32,801 bases of DNA from Bdellovibrio sp. (lineage in GTDB: Bacteria > Myxococcota > SpSt-1050), in the NCBI GenBank assembly GCA_020725805.1, contig DYEF01000002.1, forward strand, positions 1 through 32,801, written 5' to 3'. Below, piece by piece: positions 22,606 to 31,294 of the stretch. How positions within the stretch are numbered: the stretch's first letter is position 1; the number at the start of each line of letters is the position of its first letter. A model generated the notes under the pieces. The model was not told the origin of the DNA, searched no databases, and saw only the letters and a list, made by a program, of their open reading frames with translations. Position numbers and translations under genes: made by a program.

Positions 22606-25305
22606 TCAGAACAATGCCGAACAGGAACAACCGGAAGAATCTTCACTACCAGACCCGTCATCCACATCCTTTCCGCCTACACTACCGGAATCATCAGAAG
22701 AAGCCGTATCCGGCTTCGATGAGGTATCAGAGAGAGAGGTATCTTTTGCCGCATCGGCGATTCCGGCATCCCTGTCCGAATCCGTGAACACATCCGTATA
22801 TCCCGAATCGTAAGCCGTATCAGAACCCGTATCGGAACCTGCGTCAGTAATTTCTCCGCTGACACACTGGCCGTTGACACACCTCTCTGCCTCAAACGGG
22901 CATTTGATATTGTTGCAGGGGTCTTCCACGCACTTGTTGTCGACACAGATAAATCCCTTATCGCACTTGATTTCATCGCACTCATTTTCTATACACTTAC
23001 CTTCCTGTGAACAGATTTCTCCCTCTTTGCATTCTTCAAACGCGCAGGGGTCATCAACGCATTCTCCGTAAACACATTTTTTACCAATTTCACAGGAAAC
23101 CCTTGCACAGCTTCTCTCACATTTTCCGTCAACACAGAATTCTGCATTCTGTTTGTTGCAGGTCACATTCTTACACGGGTCATCAATACACTGATAATTC
23201 TCACAGATCTTCCCTTCTTCACAGGGAATCTCGTAGCAGTTATCCGGCAGACACTCGCCGTGCCAGCACCTGTAATTATTTTGACACTTTACATCCTTAC
23301 ACTTATCTACGCAGACTCCGGCGATACAGTCCTCTTCAGGTTTGCAAACCTTCCCCTTGCAGGGCTCGACACAATAACCGTTGACACAGTCATATCCCTT
23401 CGGGCATTCACCGGCCTGACAGGGAGCCACACACTCTCCCTCGAAGCAGTACTTTCCGGGCGGACAGGGTGCATTATCATCGGTAACACCGTTACAGTTC
23501 TCATCCTTTCCGTTGCATATCTCTTCGGGCTCCGGACCACAGCCACCGCAGTTGTTGAGGACACCATTGTCAATCTCTCCGTCACAGTCATTGTCAAGTC
23601 CGTCGCAGACCTCCGTAACGGCCGTCTTGTCGGGGTCACACACAAGTTTCGCATTTGCCGAATCACACCTTGTATGACCTTTGGAGCACTCTCCCTTCAG
23701 GCCCGTTGCACAGACCTTTCCTCCTCCCGGATTATTATCGTCGGCCACTCCGTTACAATCGTTATCCAGACCATCACATATCTCGACCGAGGGCTGATTC
23801 TTCTGCAGACACTTCAGTTCACCTCCGATACAGGTTACCACGCCTTCTGCACAGACTCCCTTCTTCCCGGTATCACAGGCCGCGCCTCCACCCGGATTAT
23901 TCTCATCCACCTCTCCGTTACAGTTGTTGTCCTTATTATCACAGATTTCATACGGCAGAGGTTCATTAACCCTGACACAGGTAAGGATATCGTTGACACA
24001 CTTCATTCTTCCCTCTGCGCATATCCCCTTCTCTCCGGTATTGCACGGGGCATTCGTATCAATACAGCAGGGCTGCGCATCACACTTGCTCCATACACCA
24101 TTGACGCAGCTCTGCTTCCCTTCATGACCACAGAAGTTGGTGCAATCCCTGTCGGGTATGTTATTGTCAATCTTGCCATCACAGTCGTTGTCGAATCCGT
24201 CACAGATTTCGGTCGAGGGCTGCTTAATCTGAACACAGGTGAGTACATCATCCACACACTGCATCTTACCCTCAGCACATACTCCCGGTTTCCCGGTGTT
24301 GCAGGGTTCATAGGTTGGTGTGCAACAGGGGGCAGCACTGCACTTTGTCCAGTTCCCATAGACACAGGTCTGTGTCCCCTGATTTCCGCAGGTGTTTGTA
24401 CAGACCTTGGGAGCAATTCCGTTGTCAATCTGTCCGTCGCAGTTGTCATCTAGCAGGTTACACTCCTCATTCTTCGGAAAGTTTACCTGAACACAGGTGA
24501 GTTTGCCGTTGACACACTTCATCTTCCCTATCCCGCAAACACCCTGAAGACCTGTATTACAGGTATCATTAGTATCCACACAGCAGGATGTAGGAGCCGT
24601 ACAGTTCTTCCATTGCCCGTTTACACAGGACTCATAACCCGAGCCGCAGTCAGTATAACAGACCCTCTTCGTGGCAAGAGTAACGATTATATCGAGCGCT
24701 GCCTGAAGCTGCTGCTGATTATCTGCCTGATAATAGTTCCCCGTCCCTCCTGCATTTGCCATATTGTTGAGGGTATTCGCATCTACACCGCTTCCGAAAC
24801 CGATTACAAAGACCTTAACACCTGATGCATAGAGTGCACCCGCCGCCTTTATCGAGTAATTGATTGCGTCGGTATCGCAGTTTGGCTGACCGTCGGTAAT
24901 CAGAATTACAAAATTCAGCCTTGCAGGGTCGTGAATGCCGCTATACTGATTTACTGCCACAAGTGTCCTGCCCGTGGGGGTATTGCTGTCGGGAGAGACA
25001 CTGTTTATCTTGTTCATAATTGCCGTGGCAGTATTGTCTGCACAACCTACGTCGATTATACCGGCCGCACAGTTATTATCGGATGCGAAGAGAGAGAGTC
25101 CCCACCTCGCCTGAGAACCGTATGTGTTCATCAGGTATTGGATGGCTGCCTTTGCCTGTGTCCACTTAGTTCCCGCCATCGAGCCTGATTTGTCGAGTAC
25201 GAGCAGGATATTCGGATTACTGCACTCCTGAGTATAGGCCGGCTGGCTCATCAGACAAAAAGCCGTTATCACCGAAAAAGCCAGAAATATCTTAAAAGGT
25301 TTCAT
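22606..25305 (-). CDS. Secreted VWA protein with MopE-type and Cys-rich repeats and Cys tail
   Basis: An 899-residue protein. A signal peptide (about 1-25) is followed by a von Willebrand A domain (about 30-205) with the MIDAS D38-x-S40-x-S42 (DKSGSM), a Thr in TPTGRT and TDGQPNCD. Next are about six MopE-like metal-binding repeats, pattern ICDGxDNDCDGxIDN, up to about residue 590. Nine or so short Cys modules (CxxxxCxxGxxCxxGxC type) reach about 815. A Ser/Asp/Thr linker and the end GCSCSALF (C893, C895) close the protein. MopE repeats bind Ca2+ or other metals in related proteins. It probably works on the cell surface in adhesion. AAGGAGG precedes the ATG, 14 bp after the NHL gene. Confidence 0.88.
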   Translation of the reverse strand: MKPFKIFLAFSVITAFCLMSQPAYTQECSNPNILLVLDKSGSMAGTKWTQAKAAIQYLMNTYGSQARWGLSLFASDNNCAAGIIDVGCADNTATAIMNKINSVSPDSNTPTGRTLVAVNQYSGIHDPARLNFVILITDGQPNCDTDAINYSIKAAGALYASGVKVFVIGFGSGVDANTLNNMANAGGTGNYYQADNQQQLQAALDIIVTLATKRVCYTDCGSGYESCVNGQWKNCTAPTSCCVDTNDTCNTGLQGVCGIGKMKCVNGKLTCVQVNFPKNEECNLLDDNCDGQIDNGIAPKVCTNTCGNQGTQTCVYGNWTKCSAAPCCTPTYEPCNTGKPGVCAEGKMQCVDDVLTCVQIKQPSTEICDGFDNDCDGKIDNNIPDRDCTNFCGHEGKQSCVNGVWSKCDAQPCCIDTNAPCNTGEKGICAEGRMKCVNDILTCVRVNEPLPYEICDNKDNNCNGEVDENNPGGGAACDTGKKGVCAEGVVTCIGGELKCLQKNQPSVEICDGLDNDCNGVADDNNPGGGKVCATGLKGECSKGHTRCDSANAKLVCDPDKTAVTEVCDGLDNDCDGEIDNGVLNNCGGCGPEPEEICNGKDENCNGVTDDNAPCPPGKYCFEGECVAPCQAGECPKGYDCVNGYCVEPCKGKVCKPEEDCIAGVCVDKCKDVKCQNNYRCWHGECLPDNCYEIPCEEGKICENYQCIDDPCKNVTCNKQNAEFCVDGKCERSCARVSCEIGKKCVYGECVDDPCAFEECKEGEICSQEGKCIENECDEIKCDKGFICVDNKCVEDPCNNIKCPFEAERCVNGQCVSGEITDAGSDTGSDTAYDSGYTDVFTDSDRDAGIADAAKDTSLSDTSSKPDTASSDDSGSVGGKDVDDGSGSEDSSGCSCSALF

Positions 25306-25319
25306 AGTAAACCTCCTTC

Positions 25320-27236
25320 TTACTGTTCAAGGTCCAAAAGTCTGATTCTGTGATTCTGGGAATCGGCCACAAGGATATTCTTCCCGTCAGGGGCAATAAA
25401 GAGATGCATAGGTGTATTGAACTTCGTCAGATATCCCTGCCCGTCTGCAAATCCATAAGTATTGGTCCCGGCGAATGTATATACCTGTCCGCCCACAATG
25501 ACACGGATATTGTAGTTCTGAGTATCGGAAATATACAGAAGCTCTGTGGCACCACTCTTGAAATAAGTTATGCCTGAGGGTGAATTGAACTGGGCGGCAG
25601 AGGTAGCAGCACCGTCCTTATATCCCGCAGTACCCGTCCCCGCAAAGTTGGTAACATTCGCATTCGATATCTGTATCCGTTTAATCTTGTTGTTGTTGGT
25701 ATCGCAGACATATAGGTAAGTGCCTGCCGAATCCGCTGCAATCGCCGTAGGTCTGTTGAACTTTGCAGCGGTCCCTGCTCCATCTGCATCTCCCTGTGTA
25801 GAGCCGGCAAAAGTCGTCACAGCAAAATTACCCGACAACTCGATTCTTCTTATTTTGTGATTTCCGGCATCAGCTACATAGAGATAATTCCCGACCTTGA
25901 CAACTCCCATCGGCTGGAAGAATGTCGCAGAGGAACCTGTATTGTTATCTGCACTGCCTACCGCGCCTGTTCCGGCCACCAGAGTGGTCGTACCTGCTGC
26001 ATCAGCTCTTCTGATTCTGTTGTTGCCGGTATCTGCAAAATAGAGGTATGAACCGTCCCAGAAGAGTCCCGTCGGGGCAGCAAGCTGGGCAGCCGTCGTT
26101 GCACCCTCTGCATATCCATAGGCACCGCTTCCGATAATCAGTGTGTTCTTACCTGTCGGATCGACCTTCTTGATACGGTTGCTGCCGGTATCTGCCACAT
26201 AGGCATTAAGACTATTGTCAATCACAAATACACCGGACGGAGACTTAAACTGAGCCGGTTGTCCGATTGTAGCGCCGTCTCCCCAAGAAGAGCCCGCAAA
26301 TGTCGAAACCATCGGGTACAGATATACCTTTGCATCGGCATACTTCGTATTGTCTGCCTGAGAGGTGGCCCTGACTGTTGCCACGACCTTGTCTGTGATC
26401 TTATCCGGTGCGGTATAAGTCCCGGAGGCATTTACCGAACCATAGTTTGCACCCTCTACAACCGAGTAGGTGACATTTGTGTTGCTCGTATTGTAAACGC
26501 TTGCGGAGAAGAGCTTTGTCTCCTTAAGGGCAAGCTTTGCCTCTGTGGGAGATATGGATACCTGAATCGGCGGGGCAATTACCACCTGCGCACCGCCTGA
26601 TTTTGTCGGGTCGGCCTTCGAGGTGGCAAGTACCGAGATTATATTCGGATTCGGCACGTTCGCCGGTGCCGTATAGAGGCCGGTCTGCGAAATCGTTCCG
26701 TTTGCCGCACCACCGTATACCGACCAGGTAACTCCCTGATCACTCGTGTTCTTGACAGTTGCAGTAAACTGCTGCGTCTTCGTTACGTTGACATAGACGA
26801 AGTTGGGAGAGACCTCGACCTCGATCGGTTTTGCAACAGTAACAGTTGCAGTATCGGAGGCAGAGGTATCGAAGTTGGATGTAACCTTCACTGTGACATT
26901 TGCAGGGTTCGGAACCGTGTCGGGTGCAGTATAATAACCGTCCTGTTCAATAATCCCGTTCTGATTTCCGCCTATAACCTCCCATTTTACCGACGGGTCT
27001 TCGTCGGCATTCTCGACGGTTACACTGAACTTGAAGGACGTTCCCGCATTGACGGTTTTTGTCTTGGGAGATATTGTCACACTTACAGGCGGGACAATCA
27101 AAACAGGTGCTATTCCGAAGGCGGAATTGTCTTCGACGCTCGTCGCCCTTATCACTATCTGTGCCGGATTAGGAACGTTCTGGGGAGCAGTGTATAAACC
27201 GGTATTGCTTACGGTTCCGAGTGAACCGTCACCGGG
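25320..27236 (-). pseudogene. 3' part of frameshifted Ig-like/NHL lipoprotein gene
   Basis: This is the downstream part of the gene that starts at 28215. Similarity to the repeat pattern resumes at about 27236 in a new frame (PGDGSLGTVSNTGLYTAP). An open frame continues upstream to 27320, but that stretch is the wrong frame of the same Ig-like repeat and has no family features. The part holds the end of Ig-like repeat 3, repeats 4 to 6 (each with GxYTAP-x-VPNP and a final VTV/VLI strand), and six NHL repeats forming a beta-propeller (ADTGNNRIRR, ADAGNHKIRR, CDTNNNKIKR and similar). It has no signal peptide of its own. If the frameshift is a sequence error, this and the upstream part are one protein of about 965 residues. 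Confidence 0.85.
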
Positions 27237-28215
27237 GGTCTTTCTCGATCGACCAGATAACGGCATTCGTCTGATGAGCATTCTTGACAAGTGCCGTAAA
27301 CTGCTTCGTCTTACCAACATTTATTATCGCCGATGAGGGCAGAATGTTCACCTCTATCGGGAGTGCCACTGTCACTACCGCCGTATCGTATTTGGAATTG
27401 TCGACAGCACTCGTTGCCCTGATCTGAACCTCTTCGGGATTCGGAACATCGGGAGGCGCCGTATAGAAACCGGTATTGTCAATCGTACCGTTCTGTGCAC
27501 CGCCAAGGACTTCCCATATAACCGTCGTATCGTTGGTATTTTCGACGAGCGCAGAAAACTGCTGGGTCATATTGTTATGCACAATGGCCGTCTTCGGGGA
27601 GACCGTAACCTTTATTGCAGGGAGAATAAAGACAGAGGCATCGGCATAGACCGAATTATCCTCGACACATCTGACCCTGACTGTAATGTTCGGATTTGCC
27701 GGCTGTTCGGGCGGTGCCTTATACAGACCTGAACTGCTGATAGTTCCGTAGGAGCCGTCACCCGGGTCACCGACTATCTCGAACGTTACATCTGTGGTTA
27801 CCTTCGAATTGAAAACAGTTGCCTCAAACTTCTGCTGACCGACATTTGCCTGAAGAGTTACGCTCTCGGGAGTTATCTCCACATAAAGCTGGTCTACAAC
27901 TGCATCCTTTGAGACATCCGTCCCGCCATCGGTATAATCCGTATCCGGAACCTCCCCGTCAGGTTCTGTACCATCCGGTATCTCCCCGTCTTTATAGACA
28001 TCACTCCCGTCAGTATCCTTCGAAGCATCCTTCGATGCATCGGTCACATCCGTAATGACATCCTTTATTATGACATCAGAGAGTTTTACATCCTTTCCTG
28101 AAGAGCTGTCCTCATACGGGTCACCTCCTCCGGAAGAAGGAGAATCACTGCAGGCCGAGAACAGCATCAGACCTGTCGATAGAATAATTGTCAGATTACA
28201 TAACCCTCTTCTCAT
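27229..28215 (-). CDS. 5' part of frameshifted Ig-like/NHL lipoprotein gene
   Basis: 328 residues from the ATG at 28215, with GGAGG 7 bases upstream. The signal peptide ends with the lipobox LFSAC (C22). A Ser/Asp/Lys-rich linker (about 23-105) includes many SDV, DAS and DGE pieces. Two full Ig-like repeats and the beginning of a third follow. The frame ends in SIEKDPR then TGA at 27229-27231. In repeat 1 the same place reads GDPGDGSYGT, so the natural continuation is in the other frame. The product is probably an outer-membrane lipoprotein; beta-propeller NHL domains often bind proteins or sugars. It is first in an operon with the VWA and beta-helix genes. Confidence 0.85.
   Translation of the reverse strand: MRRGLCNLTIILSTGLMLFSACSDSPSSGGGDPYEDSSSGKDVKLSDVIIKDVITDVTDASKDASKDTDGSDVYKDGEIPDGTEPDGEVPDTDYTDGGTDVSKDAVVDQLYVEITPESVTLQANVGQQKFEATVFNSKVTTDVTFEIVGDPGDGSYGTISSSGLYKAPPEQPANPNITVRVRCVEDNSVYADASVFILPAIKVTVSPKTAIVHNNMTQQFSALVENTNDTTVIWEVLGGAQNGTIDNTGFYTAPPDVPNPEEVQIRATSAVDNSKYDTAVVTVALPIEVNILPSSAIINVGKTKQFTALVKNAHQTNAVIWSIEKDPR
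27234..27238 (-). other. Probable +1 frameshift site in a C5 run
   Basis: The minus strand reads GACCCCCGGTGACGG. With four C instead of five, the frame gives D-P-G-D-G, exactly as in Ig-like repeat 1 (DPGDGS). Everything before and after is intact. It may be a sequencing error, a recent mutation, or a phase-variable run. Confidence 0.8.
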
Positions 28216-28239
28216 AAGGAAACCTCCCTTACAAATATC

Positions 28240-28268
28240 ATTATACAAAAACGAAATATCAAAATCAA
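28240..28268 (-). promoter_or_regulatory. Strong promoter of the surface-protein operon
   Basis: Minus strand TTGATT (28263-28268), a 17-base spacer, then a perfect TATAAT (28240-28245). The leader would be about 18 bases and contains AGGGAGG. It would drive the Ig/NHL lipoprotein, VWA and beta-helix genes. Confidence 0.75.
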
Positions 28269-28313
28269 CAAATAAGGTAAAAACCCTAATGCAACTTGTT
28301 CCGGAAATACCGG

Positions 28314-29420
28314 TTACTCCCCGTAAGGGTCGTCGGCACGGTTATCCTCACCCCGCCATTTCGATGATTCTATCCGTTTCTTCACAAATGATATCATCGG
28401 TTTCAGATAATCTTCGAAATGAGGTGCCTCGATACCGGAATCCTTCATAAACCTGTCCGTATTGGTATGGGAGAAAATAATAAACTGATTCAGTATGTCG
28501 AAAAGCGGGGTATATTGAGGGATTATTCTCTTCAAAAATCCGGATTTGGAGAGTGGTCTCAATATATCGGCAGGCGGGAAGACTATTCTCAGGTTCTTCT
28601 TCGTCTCTTTGGCAATAAGGTCGAGGGCTGTCTTTACCGAGACCGGATTGGGGTCGACTATATGGAAAATCTGTCTTACCGATTCCGGATTCTCACTGAT
28701 AAAACAGAGTGTCTTTACCAGATAATCGAGCGGCACTATATTCAGAGGGGCAGTACCTCTGTGCGGCACAGGTACCGGGAACTTCATATCCGTAATAAGC
28801 AAAAGATATATAAGGGCGTAAAACCCGTCGAGTTTCTCCGTCTCGCCGCTGACAGAATCACCGCCGATAAGAGGTGCCCTGAAGATTCTCGAAAGTACTT
28901 CCTGTTCCGAAATTATCATACTCTCGGCGATATACCTGCTCTTGTAAAGAAAGCAGCTGTATGACGGTCTGCTGACCGGTTCTTCCAGAACAAGTCCCGA
29001 ATGACCTTCGAATACCATACAGGTCGAGAGATAATTGAGCGGCACATTCTTCCCTGTATCCTTTACAAACTGAATGATATTTTTTGTGCCCTGAATATTG
29101 ACCTTCCGGATTATATCTTCCTGTGTGCCCGGATAGTATATCGATGCCAGATGATATACGTCCGTCACATTCTTCAGCAGGAATCTGTATTCCTCCGAAG
29201 AAAACCCCAGATGCATAGTTGCAATATCGCCGGTTATCACCCTGACATTGGTTTTCAGGTTATTCTTCTCTACGAACGTCTTTGCGCTTTTTTCGAATTT
29301 GGGCGGGACCAGCACCGCACAATAATTCTTCTCCTTCTGGGCTGCATAAAGGATGAATTTCCTCGCTGTTATCAGCGGAAAGCCGGTCACAAGAAGTACT
29401 CTCTGAATACCCCTGCCCAT
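28314..29420 (-). CDS. Extended SDR/NAD-dependent epimerase-like protein, degenerate active site
   Basis: A 368-residue protein with the extended short-chain dehydrogenase fold, similar to thioester-reductase or fatty-acyl-CoA-reductase-type SDRs: DVYHLASIYY, VNIQGTKNIIQFV, NYLSTCMVF, and the FRAPLIGG region. The N-terminal TGxxGxxG dinucleotide motif is altered (VTGFPLITA). The usual YxxSK region reads LYKSRYIAE, so the catalytic Tyr and Lys positions appear as Leu and Arg. It may bind a nucleotide without normal catalysis, or act with other residues. It follows the cNMP-fold gene with a one-base TAATG overlap. The function is unknown. Confidence 0.8.
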   Translation of the reverse strand: MGRGIQRVLLVTGFPLITARKFILYAAQKEKNYCAVLVPPKFEKSAKTFVEKNNLKTNVRVITGDIATMHLGFSSEEYRFLLKNVTDVYHLASIYYPGTQEDIIRKVNIQGTKNIIQFVKDTGKNVPLNYLSTCMVFEGHSGLVLEEPVSRPSYSCFLYKSRYIAESMIISEQEVLSRIFRAPLIGGDSVSGETEKLDGFYALIYLLLITDMKFPVPVPHRGTAPLNIVPLDYLVKTLCFISENPESVRQIFHIVDPNPVSVKTALDLIAKETKKNLRIVFPPADILRPLSKSGFLKRIIPQYTPLFDILNQFIIFSHTNTDRFMKDSGIEAPHFEDYLKPMISFVKKRIESSKWRGEDNRADDPYGE

Positions 29421-29899
29421 TACTGCTGATTCCTTCCGGTTGTATAACTTTCTATGATGAATCTGAATGCCTCGGAGTTCTCCTGAACCGTCCTGACAAA
29501 CTCCGAGAAGATATTCAGCACGAGTCTGAGCGACATCTGGGGATTGGTTTTGTTGAGACTGGCAAAACTCTGGCGGGAGAGTTTCAGAAGAGTCGTATTC
29601 TCCTGTGCAACGGCCTTCGTGAGATGTTCAAAATTTCCTATGAGTGAAAGCTGTCCCAGTGCCTCCTGCTGTATAAGACGGCCGATAAGGACCTCTTTCC
29701 CGCTGCTCTCCCTGACATAAATGTTCACGGAACCTTCCATTATCAGATACAGGGCGTCTGCCGGCTGTTTCTCATCAAATACCGTCCCTCCCGACTCGAA
29801 CTCCAGTTCCTCAAACGATTCGGCAAACCTCGCAATCGAACCCTCATCAAATCCCTTAAACAGAATATTTCCTTTCAGAAACTCTATCTGGTCCATCAT
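29420..29899 (-). CDS. Cyclic nucleotide-binding-fold protein without DNA-binding domain
   Basis: A 159-residue single cNMP-binding-fold (cupin-like) protein: FKGFDEGSIARFAESFEE at the start, YLIMEGSVNIYV, and LGQLSLIG in the cassette. There is no helix-turn-helix. The phosphate-binding cassette lacks the usual Glu (G82-Q83 instead of GE) and the following Arg (T94 at the expected place), so cAMP or cGMP binding is doubtful. Stand-alone domains of this type occur as regulatory partners. Start ATG 29899 overlaps the upstream stop; a second ATG follows directly. Confidence 0.85.
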   Translation of the reverse strand: MMDQIEFLKGNILFKGFDEGSIARFAESFEELEFESGGTVFDEKQPADALYLIMEGSVNIYVRESSGKEVLIGRLIQQEALGQLSLIGNFEHLTKAVAQENTTLLKLSRQSFASLNKTNPQMSLRLVLNIFSEFVRTVQENSEAFRFIIESYTTGRNQQ

Positions 29900-30423
29900 C
29901 TCCCCCTTTTCATACCAAGATAATCTTCCTTGAGTTCGAGGTAGTGTCTGTGGAAGTAGTCGAATCTCTTTATCTCTTCTTCTGTAAAAGTCTTCTTGAT
30001 CTTCCCCGGGACCCCCGCCACCAGCGAGTATGGAGGAATCTTTGTATTCTCCGTTATTACTGTTCCCGCTGCCACCACCGAGTATTCTCCGATCTCCGTG
30101 CCGTCCAGAAGGATTGCACCCATACCTATAAGGACATCATTGCCGATTTTAGAGCCGTGAACGGTCGCCTTATGTCCTATCGTTACCCTGTCACCGATAA
30201 TAACGGGCGGGCCCTGTCTCGACACATGAATAAGGACGAGGTCCTGAATACTGGTTTTAGAGCCTATACGGATACTGTTCATATCCCCTCTTATTACGGT
30301 ATTGAACCATACATTCGAATCGTCACCTATTTTCACATCCCCTATTATAATTGCACCTTCGGCAATGAAGACACCATTCCCGGTTTCGGGCCTTTTTCCT
30401 TTATATTCAATCAGTCTCTCCAT
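29896..30423 (-). CDS. Gamma-carbonic anhydrase-like left-handed beta-helix protein
   Basis: A 175-residue protein of hexapeptide repeats (I-I-G-D and IGxD turns) with a C-terminal helix. Three His fit the zinc ligands of gamma-class anhydrases: H66 (VLIHVS), H84 and H89 (IGHKATVHG). RGD (R45-D47) and Q60 also match. Such proteins (YrdA/PaaY type) hydrate CO2 or are thioesterase-like; activity often cannot be told by sequence. GGAGAA precedes the ATG. It overlaps the VanZ-like gene by 17 bp and the cNMP gene by 4 bp. Confidence 0.9.
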   Translation of the reverse strand: MERLIEYKGKRPETGNGVFIAEGAIIIGDVKIGDDSNVWFNTVIRGDMNSIRIGSKTSIQDLVLIHVSRQGPPVIIGDRVTIGHKATVHGSKIGNDVLIGMGAILLDGTEIGEYSVVAAGTVITENTKIPPYSLVAGVPGKIKKTFTEEEIKRFDYFHRHYLELKEDYLGMKRGR

Positions 30424-30817
30424 TACTTTTCTCCTTCCGTGAAATTACATATAACACAATTAGGTAAAAAATTGAACCAATAAAACCACCTGTTGTGTCG
30501 GCAAGTATATCTCCGAGTGAGACAACCCTGTTGGGGACATAGAGCTGGTGATATTCGTCGGAACATCCGAACAGAAAGGCAAAGAATACCGTTGTAAATA
30601 CACCCCTGAGCCTGAACTCCCTCCCCGCTGTATTCAGATATGCCCTCATAAACAGAAACCCCAGCACCGCATATTCGAGAATATGCAGAAACTTATCCGA
30701 TACAGAGACCGGCAGCGCGCCGGCACTGATATTGAGAGAAGAGAGAAAATATATCAGCAGCAGATAAAGCGCCACGGGCACATAATAGTAGAAAAAAAGT
30801 ATCAGAAATCTTATCAT
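30407..30817 (-). CDS. VanZ-like family membrane protein
   Basis: A 136-residue protein with four predicted membrane helices. VanZ-family landmarks are SDKFLHILEYAVLGFLF and a later FAFLFGCSDEYHQLYVPNRVVSLGDILADTTGG (residues about 81-113), with the characteristic DE-x-HQ and GD-x-x-A-DT-x-G residues. Family members occur widely in membrane or envelope contexts; the exact role is unknown. It is 9 bp after the DUF151 gene and overlaps the carbonic-anhydrase-like gene, hence within the operon. Confidence 0.88.
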   Translation of the reverse strand: MIRFLILFFYYYVPVALYLLLIYFLSSLNISAGALPVSVSDKFLHILEYAVLGFLFMRAYLNTAGREFRLRGVFTTVFFAFLFGCSDEYHQLYVPNRVVSLGDILADTTGGFIGSIFYLIVLYVISRKEKSNGETD

Positions 30818-30826
30818 ACAGGGGAA

Positions 30827-31294
30827 TCACATTTTGTATTTTCCGAAGTCCTCAGAAGAGAGCGAATTCAGATACTCCCTGAGTCTCTCGTCGGGGTCCA
30901 TCTTCTCCTTCATCTTTTCGAAGACCTGATCATTTATAAAAACGGGGGCATTCATTCTGAGCGCAACCGCTATCGCATCCGAAGGACGCGAATCGATACT
31001 GACCTCCCTCCCGCCGATTCCGACGACTATATTTGCATAAAATGTATTCTCGAGGAGGTCCGTTATCACGACTCTTTCTACACCGGCACCAAGTCCGTCG
31101 AGAATATTCTTTATCAGGTCGTGTGTCATCGGTCTGGCAGGTTCCACATTCTCGAGCGCATTCTGAATCGCAATAGCCTCCACAGGACCTATCCATATAG
31201 GGAGCTGGATATTATCCTCGACTGTCTTTAAGACCACAACCGGTATTTTATCCTTTTCGTCAAGCAGTATTCCTACCACATCTGCCTTTTTCAT
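30827..31294 (-). CDS. DUF151 bifunctional nuclease family protein
   Basis: A 155-residue protein. DUF151 landmarks are VVVLKTVEDNIQLPIWIGPVEA, ALENVEPARPMTHDLI, SIDSRPSDAIAVALRMNAPVF and the acidic C-terminal region. Some plant and bacterial members have nuclease activity on DNA and RNA; activity here is inferred only. The start MKKADVVGILLDE agrees with the family although it lies 35 bp inside the miaB 3' end. AAGGAGAG precedes the ATG. Confidence 0.9.
   Translation of the reverse strand: MKKADVVGILLDEKDKIPVVVLKTVEDNIQLPIWIGPVEAIAIQNALENVEPARPMTHDLIKNILDGLGAGVERVVITDLLENTFYANIVVGIGGREVSIDSRPSDAIAVALRMNAPVFINDQVFEKMKEKMDPDERLREYLNSLSSEDFGKYKM

Noticed and set aside
23260-24453. A 397-codon plus-strand open frame opposite the VWA/MopE protein gene
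   Set aside because: It lies entirely antisense to a gene with clear domains, a signal peptide and a ribosome site. Regular Cys and Asp codons of the repeats leave the opposite strand free of stops. The translation has no recognisable family.
27237-27320. Extra N-terminus (MLVRRSSLRH...) of the downstream NHL frame
   Set aside because: This is the out-of-frame reading of Ig-like repeat 3 of the upstream part. It has no ribosome site and is Arg/Ser-rich, unlike the protein itself; similarity resumes only at the C5 run.
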